Below, piece by piece: positions 21,531-32,690 of a DNA stretch of 64,000 nucleotides; positions within the stretch are counted from its first letter, which is position 1, and the number at the start of each line of letters is the position of its first letter. The translations under genes and the position numbers were made by a program. The DNA is taken from positions 2,697,501 to 2,761,500 of the forward strand of contig CM036642.1 of assembly GCA_020746105.1 (NCBI GenBank), read 5' to 3'. The notes beneath the pieces are model-generated. The model searched no databases. It saw only the letters and a list, made by a program, of their open reading frames with translations, and had not been told where the DNA came from. Origin of the DNA: Trogon surrucura (taxonomy: Eukaryota > Chordata > Aves > Trogoniformes > Trogonidae).

Positions 21531-24364
21531 AACACTCTTAACTTTCCCTTTCAAGGGCGCATTTACCCTCGGGCAACACTGACGGGTTTCAGATTCTAAA
21601 TGGCTGATTATTATTTTATAGTAAGCTGGATGGATGCAAAGTTTTATGAAGTGGGCTTGCTTTCCAGGTGACCTACTCTCTTGAAGGACACCACAATACA
21701 TCTGTGAGGGAAAGAAAAGATTTGGAAGTATCCAAATGCCTGGGACAGAGGACTATTTTTGTCTCCTCTTTTCCTTTGCCTTCTAGTCCATCACCCTGAG
21801 GAGACAGCATTTTCTGTCTTAGGATGGGGCCTGTCTAAACACTGAGTGTTTTGTGAAAAATTAATTTCATTGCCCAGACCTATCTCCATGAAGCAAAGTG
21901 AGAGGTGCAAGCTTTAGATTTGCAGTTTGCTCAAACCTGGAGTAGGTTAGTAATGAAACCCAAGGCTCCCAGTTGCCAGGCATTGCTCTGACCTACTCTT
22001 CTGAGACTTGCACAGCTCCGACAAAGAACATACACACATCTCAGTTTTGCAGCTCAAAAAGACGTACCACGCTCCTTTTATAAAACAAGAGGGGTAATCT
22101 CATCCCTCGCCCAAGCCACACTTATAGAGGAGAGTGTTGGAGATACCATGTCCATCCTTAAAGCAAGACATCATGCATGAATAATGAAAAAGCCTGTAGC
22201 ATCTCCATGTTCCAGTTTGCCCCAAGACAGTCTCTCCTCAAGCACCCGAAAGTCCCGTAGCTATTTTACGTGGATCTCTCTTGTCTTCTCTTCTCTGCCA
22301 GCTTGCCAGTCCAGGGCATCTCTGTTTACAGGACTCTGGCTGTACCCGGGTGTCAGAGCTGTCAGTCGCTTGCAGCAACTGACAGGCAGCCGTTACGCTC
22401 GGCACAGTTGGGTGAACAGCCCCTTCCAGCACATTTTGTTATTCACATGCTCCGCCTGCTAATTGCTTTCTGAAATGGGGAAGAAACAGATGACGAGCAG
22501 AATGCAGCTCCTGACAAATTCCCCAGCACTGTAAATACGACTCACCTTCCTGTAAACAAGGGAATGCTAAGTGGCGGTGCCGATTTGTGCTCAAATAAAA
22601 AAGAAAAAGAAAAAAGGAAAGAAAAAAACACAGAGTACAAATCTTAATCTCCCATGGTGCAGGACAGCCTGCACGAGGGTGAGCACCCCAATCTGTTTTC
22701 CCTGTTTCACTCCCAAGACACCTGTGAGCCTCTGGAGAGCACGTGCTGGTAACACGGGCAGTACTGCAAGCTCATCGGTGCTCGGCAACCCCTTTGTCTT
22801 GCCATAGGTACCCAGAATCAAGCCCCCACAGGCAGGCCCTCCACCTTCTGAACTACATCCACCAAAGGATGAGAGCAAGGAAAGGTTTAAAAACTAAGAC
22901 GGGACCTTTATTTCATTCAGACTCAGAGGTTTCTGCATTCTGTGGTGCACAGCTCCACCACAGAGCCAAGGATGTGCTGGCTCTTTGCAGGTATTGTCTT
23001 TGATATTTTCAAGGAAATAAAATTTGCTCTTAAAAATAATGAGATTTAAAATTAATAAGCTTGGGGCTTTCAGTTTTCTGGTTTGTGAATCTGTAGGCTA
23101 CACTTTTAACACACTTTCAGATTTCCTCTCTATAGCCACAAGGCCCAGAAGCTTATTTAAAAACAAAAGCTCAAGGTTCCCATGTTTCCAGGAACAGAGG
23201 CTATATAGAGAAACATCAAATACCATTAGATCCACAATCACATTGCAAAAATTGACAACACTAGTCTATAAGCACAGAGTATTGCTACTTACTTTCTGAT
23301 CTAAACTACTGTGCAGCGATACGGTTCAACAGCATGAGTCACTCCACCCCAGAGGCAATTGCATTTCAATACTACATGGAGAAGCAATACAAAAACCAGG
23401 CGCACACTCAGGGCTGTCATTCTTTGGAGACAGAAGGTGCTGGAAGCACTAAAATTTTATAGGGCTGCAAACAATGGGAAGCTCCAAGAGCAACAGATAA
23501 GTAAACGCTTTCTACATCTACTTTCCAACTCCTTGTAGAAAGACGTAAGTAGAAGACAACCTCCTGGTGTGGAAGATGAACCACGTTACCGTTTGGGGCA
23601 CAAGGACATCAGCTCTGATAGAAGATATCAAATAAAGTCAAGCAGATTAGGAAAATGACCATGGAAATTTTAATTCACAGGATCCTTTTTCTGCAGACAG
23701 ATGGTCATTTCAGCTTTCTATTCTCTAATCCCTTGTTCTGCAAAGCAAACATCCTAAATCCCAGATAATGTAGGTTTTACCATCTCATACATTTCCCACA
23801 GCATTAAGGCTGGCCCCAGCGATAGGATACATATGCTTAAACATCTGCACGCTTAAGTAATTTAGGGCCACGAGAATCTCCTACCTGAACTCAGCGCAGA
23901 GCTGATCCCTGCGTCCTGGCCGCCAGCCCCAGCAGCCAGCTTGGGCCCCTGCTAAAGCAGCCACCCTTTCCAGCTGGCATCATGGACCTGAGAGACACTT
24001 AAGTCCTCAGATCTGAGTTTTTTTCCTGTCATTTGACTTAGAGAGGAACAGACCTGCCAAACTGCCCTTTGGGAAACAGCAGCAAGTACTCCAGGTTGCA
24101 GTTCAGTAAGTAAGTTCAGTACAACATTACACGTGTTAGGTTTTACACGACCTCCTTATCCTCCTAAATCCGGAGGTGCGGAAGCTTTGGGCAAGTAGCA
24201 GACAGAAAGAGGATCTAAAACTGCCCAAAGCCAAAAATCAGACCTGAAACTGGGCTGGAAATAAGTCAGGTGGTCTGGCTGCCACATGTTTGCTCCTAGA
24301 CCCAGGAAAAGAGCTAGTTTCAGAGGGAGGAGGTAGAGGAGCAGGTCGCTGAAGAAGGTTTAGT

Positions 24365-24482
24365 GCTTAGAAATTCATTACCAGTTTCTCAGTTTCCCTG
24401 TTTGTTAGCTCAAATGATTCAAAAGGAGCAGTAAGCATCTCACGGCCTCACAGAGAGCGTTCACAATTAAACAGATATTGAA
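24365..24482 (+). repeat. MIR/CORE-SINE-type remnant
   Basis: The order TTCATTACC, TTTCTCAGTTTCCCTGTTTG, AAATGATT, CAGTAAGCATCTCACGG, CACAATTAAACAG follows the MIR sense strand from acttaacc through cctcagtttcc and tgtaaaatggg to tacctacctcacagg and gaggattaaa. Several small indels are required. Immediately after it lie two overlapping palindromes (24,487-24,506). Confidence 0.5.
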
Positions 24483-24904
24483 ATGAATTTCATGAAATAT
24501 GCATATTGTTTGCTTCCTAAAGAGCTGTTCAGATCAGTCCATGAAAGGACCAGAAATTAAAGATTAGATCAACAGTCACTCTTCATTTACCCTCTAATGA
24601 GCCCTGGATGGATGCGGAACAAAGGGAGAGTCTGCAAGAGCTCTAAAAGAGGTAGGAGACCTGGACACGTGCTCTGCTCACGTAAACCACTGGACTGAGA
24701 AATAGTGCAGGAGGAGTCACCCTCCTTACGCCCTCAGAGCTTCAGACCCGCAGCCTCCGGCACGTGGCAGGGTTTGCTGCACAAAAACCCACGGCACCCA
24801 CCTGGGCACGTCCTGGCTGGTGTCTGGATGCAGCACATGGCATCTCGGGACTGTCGTTTCTGACAGGCTCTCTCCTCTCACACAGCTAAGAGCTCCTTGT
24901 ATTC

Positions 24905-25075
24905 ATGCACGAGGAGTAAATTCTTCATTGTTGGAGCGATCTGACATGTACGAACAATTGGAGTAAATTGATTGTATTTTCCAAATCATCACACAGACTC
25001 TAATTCTATCTGCAAGGCGCACTAATTTGCACTAGAATTACCTCCTAAATTAAGAATTAGAGCTTTTGACAGAGA
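24905..25075. other. AT-rich enhancer-like stretch with inverted repeat
   Basis: Non-repetitive sequence dense in ATTA/TAAT cores (GTAAATTGATTG, CTAATTCTATC, CACTAATTTGC, CTAAATTAAG). The arms CTCTAATTCT (24,998-25,007) and AGAATTAGAG (25,053-25,062) are exact reverse complements 45 nt apart. The look is that of a homeodomain-bound conserved non-coding element; conservation itself is unverified. Confidence 0.3.
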
Positions 25076-25079
25076 AGAG

Positions 25080-28000
25080 CAATGCTGTCCTCATGTTGCA
25101 AGGCTAGTGGGGGGAAAGGTTGCAGGTCCCCTCCCACCTCACACCTGAGGAGGCCTTTTGTCTGCCCTCAAAGCTTCTCGAAATGCAGTGAAGAAGGCAG
25201 CTGACTAAACGAGGTTCCAGCATTTTTCAGGCATGTATCTCATTGGTTTAGATGCACATTTAGAAGGAATACAGTATTTAAATCTAATTGTTCTATACGC
25301 AGAGCCTACCTTTTTCTCATGCAGGAAACTGGGACTCTCCGCGCCTCTTGAAAACTGCACACACAAGGCTCTGCACATCTTTTTTCTTAAATGAAGACGC
25401 TCAGTACAGAGCACCACTGAAAATCAAATCTCAAAATGCCCAGAAACTGCATTTGTTCCCGCCGGAAGCAGACGAAGGGGGTGCACTGTGCTCTTCCAGA
25501 CATGAGGTCATCCGTGCTTATCCCAGAGGGTATGCTGTACCAGCTCATTTAGATGTAAAAGAGACTAAATTATTAAGTTAACTTGAATCATGAACCCAAG
25601 AAGCATCTCTGTCTCCAGGAAGGGAAGGGATCAGAGTGTTCAGCACTCCCCAAAATGCCAGACAGAAGGTGTGTCTCTCAGAAATTGCCTCCTCTATCGG
25701 AAACGCAGCAAAATTGAGACTGCTTGCAGTCCTCACACGCTCCTTTCTCAGGATAGGGGCAAACAAATAAAGTGATGGATGTCAGCTATATTGCTTAAAC
25801 AGTGAAAGGAGCACCACGTAAAGAGATAAGCTATGTATATAAGCCTATAAGCACTCACAGAGTGAGCGGTAGAACCAGAGAACTCTGAATTTCCTACGGC
25901 AATGGATGGAGGTTTAGGCTCTGCTCTTTAGCCAGAGGGATGCTCGCTAAGCAGCTTTTCCTGTTCTTGGGACATTTGCAATGTCTCCCCCACAGATCCT
26001 GGTTTCTAATAAGGGTGACCTTACACTGCAGCCCCCAGCAGTGGGATTAACGGAGTCTTTTCTCTGGCCACCTATGTTTATGAAGCCTATAGAAATATAG
26101 GATTCTGCCAGTCCCCCTGGGTAATAAAAATAACATTCTCTTTGAGTTCTCTTTGAGACTGACACACTCCAGAGAAATTTGTTTGAAATTTGCAAACGGT
26201 TCAAAAGCAATCAGAGGGCCAAAGACAGCAGGATCTCAGAGGCCCTGTCTTGTTTGCAAACCCAATGAAAACCATCTCAGAGGAATAAATATAATTATCA
26301 CCACAGCCCAGAGAACGCTCGCAACTTAAGCTGGACCTGACACAAAGGAATATACAAATAACAGAGAGGGAAGGGGGAAAGCAACACCGCCTGCCTTAGA
26401 TATGCAAAACTATCCAGCTAAACCCCAGGGAGCCACAAAACTGACTTTGTAAAGGCATGATTAAAGACAAAACAAACACTAGCAGTTTCTTCCCTTTGCC
26501 TTTCAACTCCAGCAATTATAGAAACTTAACCTGAAGCACACTCCATCTGCAACCAGTTGATCTACATAACTATTTATGTTTTAATTTGAACGGAAAGCTG
26601 AGATTTTCAGATATTCATGCAGTGCTAGAAACTGGAAATCCGTGGAGGGGAAAAAATGTACTTGGTGACACTTGCAGTGCTTGATGAACCAGTAAGACCC
26701 TGGGACAGGGAGAAGTACCGGTGATAGGAGTGCAGAAACGACACACAGCTGTTCAGGTTACATCAGGTACATTCAGCAGTTGTGACAAGCAGTTACGTGG
26801 GTGCCTGAGTGTCCTTTCTCTCCTGCACTCCCTGCCCGGGCATTGCCAGACGTGGGTTCTCTGGAGGGTCCAGCTCCAGCCGATGGTGTCATTGGAGACA
26901 CATGTGCAGTGTTTAAGGGATGTGCCTTGGCAGATGTTGCTGGGCTCATCCCAGACGAGGTGCTTTCTGTCAGAAAAGGCCCAGGGCCTTTGCATACACC
27001 AACGGTGGCAGTTCTGGCTGCTGGAAACCACCATGACTACAGAGACTGACTGCCTTCTGCCCATGACAATGTCACCCCCGCTACGGGGCACAAGGGGGCG
27101 GGGAGAGCACATCGAGATTCTGGGAGAAGAGTGTAATCCCAGGAACGAGAGCTTTTAATGAGAAAACAAACCAGGCAGGTGATGCGGGTGAGGATCCAGT
27201 ATCAGGAATCACAGTTCAGCGGGTTGCTCTCAAGTGACAGCCATGTAGCTGGGAACAGTGAGGAGCTCTCAGGCACAGGAGGCAGGAGAGAAGTAGTTTA
27301 CATTCCCCTAACTTTTGTCAGAACAGTTTGGAACCCGCCTCTCAAAGAGTGCACAAATGCGTTATACTCAACCAAAACCATATCCCCAAGGAGCGCACTT
27401 GTACAAATATAAAGGTAACTGATTAGGTGCTTCATGGGGTGAGCAGTTAGTGCCCTGGCTTTATTGCCTGTTAGCAGTTCGGCTCAGTTAGGATCTTGCA
27501 TTTTTCTGATTATGCAGATACAATCTATCATATTGTTCTGGGAACTTGGTTAGAGCTGTGCCGAGAGAGACGGCTGCAGCTGCAGCACGCTCCGAGACAC
27601 ACATCATTGCTTTCTTTTATGAGAAGGAAAATTGGCCGTCGCTGCTCCTGCAAAAAGCAGCTGTTATTTGTTGTTTTCGGGGTGGTTGTTGGTTTTGGGT
27701 TTCTTATTTTGAGCTATTATGATGAGTCTGCCTTCTCCTCCCACTTAACCGAATTACGCAGTGTTTATGTTTTCGATCCCCTGGCGGAGATGCGCTGAGC
27801 GGGGGCTCAGGCCAGGCGGGGCTGATGCTCTCCTCTCCCGGGGCAGGAGCATGAGGATGAGCCTGTGGCCAACACCGGGAGCCTCAGCCAACCCCCTCAC
27901 TGCACCAGCCACCCACTGGGAGGCTTTCTCTTTCACCTGAACTAAAAGCGTCTGCCCTCCTGGCTCTTCCAGGAGATACGCAGGGCTGGCTCCACCGCCA

Positions 28001-28198
28001 GCAGCGATTCCCACTTGCGTGGCTCAAAGTTCGAGGCGGATGCAAAGCCCTTTGGTCCCAGAACCAAGGACCTGGGAACGATGCCAGCAGTAGTTCGCAG
28101 AGAGAGAGGTACACCCTGACCTCAGTGGTGATAAATTTGACTTTTCATTGCTCCCTTCCTTACCCTGAGGTGCTGGGTATTTCTTATCACAGTATTTT
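25080..28198. other. Non-coding stretch; small membrane-protein-like frame
   Basis: No exon is assigned. The frames 26,721-27,158 (+, 145 codons), 26,801-27,049 (+) and 26,753-27,112 (-) overlap in a GC-richer patch and look like chance frames. The frame ending at 27,798 encodes, from an ATG at 27,619, a 59-residue peptide with a basic N-terminus and a single hydrophobic segment (see findings). Confidence 0.4.
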
Positions 28199-28199
28199 G

Positions 28200-28268
28200 T
28201 TGGACTAGATGATCTTTGAGGTCCCTTCCAAACTCTTAACATTCTGTGATTCTGTGATTCTGTGATTT
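28200..28268 (+). mobile_element. CR1 LINE, 3'-terminal fragment
   Basis: TTGGACTAGATGATCTTTG, then AGGTCCCTTCCAA, then three ATTCTGTG-type units: this is the CR1 3' untranslated end with its 8-bp microsatellite tail. Only about 69 bp remain, the typical result of 5'-truncated target-primed reverse transcription. The orientation is + because the tail lies on the right. Confidence 0.9.
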
Positions 28269-28269
28269 T

Positions 28270-31200
28270 CTACATAGAAAACCTAAATGAAAACCCCAGC
28301 CCTTGCTTTTTTTCAAAAAAAAGGGAGTGAGGGAAGAATGTAGATTCTTCTTACACCATAGGACAGAAATACAGACACAGTTTTCCCTCCCAAATGGTCT
28401 CTTTTAATAAAACCACCTCATCCATTTCATCAAAGCAACACGTTTTAAAATAGCACTACCTTTGCATTAAAAATGTTTCCCCTTCATAAACCACCACTGC
28501 TACATTTTTAATATAGTAGCAGCTCACACTTTCTAGAAGTATGTTGTAGCTTATACGTAAAGGGATCTTAAAAATGTTTTCAAGACACTGTTGCTATTCA
28601 ATGGCATCCATTCCCTTTTTCTCCCCACATATCGGATAAGAAAGCTTTTAAAAGCCCCACAAAAGCTAACACAGGGTGCTTTCACTTTAAATTACAACTG
28701 CTACTCACTTTCCAGTCAGAATTGTACAAGTCATCTGTGTCCAACCCACAGAAGTGTGGAGTTCAGGCTACAAAGAGTTTGATTTCCTCTGTGTGATCCT
28801 AGTTCAGTTCCTGGCACGTCCACCCAGATTACTGACGGCAACTGACACTTTCATACATTTTGATAAAAGGCCAACAGGTGACCCCTAAATCTGAATTCCA
28901 GATCACACACACAAAACGCCAGACAAATGAAGAGTCCCAGGTCCTGATCCTGCAATCAGCTTCCTGCACCCAGATCCATGCACAAACTTCCACGGGGTAT
29001 TATGCTGACAAGCACTGGCAAACACACACCCATTTGGCTGGAAATCATGGTCTATTCTTTTCTTTCCTAAGAAGCAGGATGTTTCATTAACTAAAAGCAA
29101 GTGATTAAGGAAAAAAAAAAAGATAAGAAATGGGAAATCCAAAATAATTTTGTTCCTTTTCGAGTAGTGCTGCAATCACTCAGATGCACTGCAAAGCACT
29201 GGCACAAAATAAATGTGAAAATCAGACACTTACCCTCTGCTGCCAGCTGGCTGCAAACTTCAAGTCTGCTGACAGCGATGTCAGAAGCTGGTTGTATCTT
29301 TGCACTTGGTGATGGTCAACCCACGTGTCCAAGACAATTCTAGCTATTATCACAGAAATGCTGTTCCCTGGGAGCCTTAGGCTTCTTAATATAATACCTC
29401 TCATTCGCATATTAGACGCTTCAACTCCTCCAGCCTTTGAAGCAAGAGCCCCTTTGCATTCATCTTGCCCGTATGTACTTTACACTTGTGAAACCTCCTT
29501 TCCCTGGAACTAAACCCTCTGTTACTGTCCCCAGCCCACACAGCTCCACAGGCATTCTTGGCTTTGACTCACATTTCTGCACAACCTGCACCAAACCTGA
29601 AACTCCACTTCTATTAATACCATTGTAGCCACCCCCTAGCACTGCAGCTCCGATATTCCCTGATGCAAAGCCCATCCAAACACTTGTCTGAAGCCTCTGC
29701 AGGAGTGAGCGCTCAAGGCCCAGAGAAATGTTGATCTCTGCACAACCATCTGGGACAGCAGGAAAGGGAAGCAGCACGCGTTATCAGCAGAGCCAATTTG
29801 CTGCGTGCCTGTAGATGGAACTGCAGTAAACACACGGCAGCCAGGTAAATCTAGACAATTTGCACCCCTAATGGCAGCAAAACATATCATGGGGAAAAAA
29901 AAAAGGTACTGTCAGCGAACTGGCACCTCTTTCCACCACTAATCCTCTTGCCCAGAAGCTCACTAACCTTGCTCACGTCCCTCTTCTTCTCTGTGGAGTT
30001 CACACACCTCACGGCCCACTTGCTGGGGTGTCTCTCTGCAAAAATGAGGAATCAACAGTTAGGCTTTCGCTCACCCTGTCACGGACAAGAGGGGAGATAG
30101 CTAAATGTCTAGATGCTTCTTCCCTGATCCTTCCTTTTTTCTTTTTAAAAGGAGTGGGGCAAAGCTGGGTATACTCATACTCATCTTCCCTATGGGTATA
30201 CCATGACGCAGAAAGAGGTGAAGGAGCAGATCAAGCCAGCAGCAAAACGGAAAACTGAGCGTGCGACCCTCGGCGCTCTGACGATCAGCCCACCCGACTA
30301 TGCCACCTCTTGCCTGAGCCACAGCACGTTTATATCCCAGCATCGTTAGTTTGTTGTTTTTATGCAGGCTGAATTTACACAGCAGTGAAAAAGAGGAAAA
30401 TATTTAAAGAAAGGCACATAACACTTGCTACATGGGGATTATGTGTTAACTAGGCAGGGATATGGAATTTATCAGACACAGATAAACATTCGAGGAACTA
30501 GGGAAGAAGTATTCATTAACTGGCAATGCGTATTCCCATAAACCAGAATTTTTTTTCCTTACAATCAGTAAATCACACCTTTTGCAGGAGTATTAGTTGA
30601 TGCATTTAATGATAATGTAAGAAGATTATATTTTCTTTTTCTCTTCGCAATCCAAAGCTCTTAAATATAGAGAACCAGCTTTTTCGAAATATCACTACAG
30701 AATTACCACTTTCCTCACATAAAGAGCTAGCGAGGCCATCGGAGCGGAGCAAGGGCGTTTGCCTTAGATTCGCACAACAGCTCAGCGAGAGAAAATAGCA
30801 GCAGCAGCAGCAGACGAGCGCTTCAGATCGCATCTCCGCTGAGGGCCTGTCAATTGCCATATGTCCCGATCCTGTGACGGTGCTCGAGAGATTAACAGAT
30901 GCTCTTGGCTTTCGGATGGAGACCTCAGATACGACTCCATCCAAACACCGAGCCACGCTGCCCTCGCGGATGCTCCGGGGCCATCTGAGCTGTAGCCAAA
31001 GCTGAGGAAAAGGGCCATTGATCATGGGAATTGGCAAGCAGGGTAAAACTGGTCTGCATTACACAAGCTCTGTCCCTAGCAGCTTCTTCTCGGGAAACAG
31101 TTTGTAGCTTTAAGCTCTGTTTTCCAGAGGATATTTATATTGGAAAATGCAAATTAACAAACATTTCTCTAACACAGGAAACTCGAATTAGCAAACAGTC

Positions 31201-32454
31201 CATCCAGGCCCCGTTAACCGTTTAGATTGATTGACAGAGCTGAGCAGGTCTTGGAAACTGAGCTGCAACATTTTTTAATAGCAGGAGGCCAACCCTTTCA
31301 AAGCCTAGAGCTGAAAGTAAGCCACAGTGAGGAAAGAAAAAACCAAAGGTATACTCAAAAATTGGCCGGGGGTGCGAGGGGGGAGCTTTCCACGAATGAA
31401 ATGATTCAACTCAGTCACTCCAGTCCTGTTAAACCTCCTCTTTCCTGTTACTCAGTAACACATCACACTTTGAACAGGCTGGGAACCCGGCATTAGGGAT
31501 TCCCAATCCATCCCCATCCCCAGTTTATCACCCACCTTGCCAGGGAAAAAGGCTGGGTGGCCCAAAGACGGAGTGCTCTCTTCAGGTGGGCATCTTTAAT
31601 AAAAACCTTTCCTGAACTATAAAGGGCTGATTCAAGAAAGATTTCACAGGGTTTCTTTCTTAGGAAGAGCGTCAAGCACAAAGTGGTGGGACTTTTTATA
31701 GCTCATGAAACATCCAGCCCTTTCCATCACAGGGTGATAAGTACATCAAAAATACCAAGAAGACAGCTGCTTATGGGAAACTTAATAGACAGAGAGAGAC
31801 TATTTTTCTCTACGTTTTGAACTTACTTTTACAATCCCTTATACAAGACATTATTCTCTATTAATGTCTAGTGGATGATTTACAGGTGTAGAAAGGACCC
31901 AATCTCTACAGGTTTTGAGTTATCGCTAAAGAATCCTTCTTAATTCTATTTTGGTTTCACTCTTCTGAAACTCCACAGGCTTCTCTCAAGACATCAGTGT
32001 GGATTTGCGAGGCAGACAAGCAGCACTTTTTAAAAAAGCAGGAGGACAGAAGATGCCGCAAATCAAGATGTAAAGAATCAAAGGGCTGCGTTTCTTCTGT
32101 CTTGCGGACTTGTGTCAGTCTGAGGGCTTTGATTTCGTCGCCTCCCTGGACACTGGCATTTCAGACGAGGCTGCTGCCGCTGATGAGTGTAAGAAGCTGA
32201 TCACTCGCAGAGTTTTCTTGGAGCACAGGCTAGCTGAGCAAACAGACAGGGGGTTGTGTAAAAATCAAAGAGGGAGCTACAGGTTAAAAAAAACCCAAAC
32301 AGAATTGTTTCTACCAGAGCATCTGGATTAAACCCAAGCTCAACAAAGAGATATCATTTCTGGGAAGCCAGACTGGTTTATTTGTCTTCATTTCATTCAT
32401 CTTCCTTGTTGCTGTACCTTCACCCATGTGCTTCTGCTGCTCCCTGAGCCAACA
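28270..32454. other. AT-rich non-coding stretch
   Basis: No exon or recent repeat is recognised. A-runs occur at 29,110-29,121 and 29,894-29,904. A (AGC)5 repeat lies at 30,797-30,813, and an octamer motif ATGCAAAT at 31,147-31,154. Frames on both strands at 30,606-31,037 overlap and have no domain. Confidence 0.45.
30797..30813 (+). repeat. (AGC)5 trinucleotide repeat
   Basis: Five perfect AGC units and a partial sixth. Not in a recognised exon. Confidence 0.8.
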
Positions 32455-32690
32455 GAATGAATAAAAATCCCAGGTTGAGCCTTTATTAGCGTGTGTAATG
32501 CAAGTCAAGCTGCTCCGAACGTCCTCTCGTTGGGTATTAAATGCAGCGTGCCATTTGTTACACAAGTATTTTGCTGTGGCAGACAGAAAGTGACATTTAT
32601 GGGTCTATCATGAGAATGAATTTCACCATCCATTAAAATGATGTACAGGTAAACATTCCATTCATTTTAAATCTATGAGCTTTGGTTCTT
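32455..32690. other. AT-rich stretch with conserved-non-coding appearance
   Basis: Unique sequence with several ATTA/TTAAAT cores, GGTAAACATT (forkhead-like) at about 32,648-32,657 and CATTCATTTTAAAT. No simple repeat and no open frame of note. Its enhancer-like look is an impression and needs cross-species alignment. Confidence 0.25.

Larger units (their letters stand above)
19912..24364. other. Non-coding stretch; GC falls towards 23 kb
   Basis: No exon is recognised. It contains a diverged 32-bp tandem duplication (20,068-20,131), a moderately CpG-rich part at about 21,300-21,530, and an A-rich strip at 22,592-22,629. The frame 20,313-20,783 (+, 156 codons) has no recognisable domain. From roughly 23 kb the sequence turns A+T-rich. 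Confidence 0.45.

Noticed and set aside
26721..27158. 145-codon frame with overlapping frames on both strands
   Set aside because: Three frames are open at once in the same 400 bp, which indicates few stop codons in this composition, not a gene. No motif or splice signal supports any of them.
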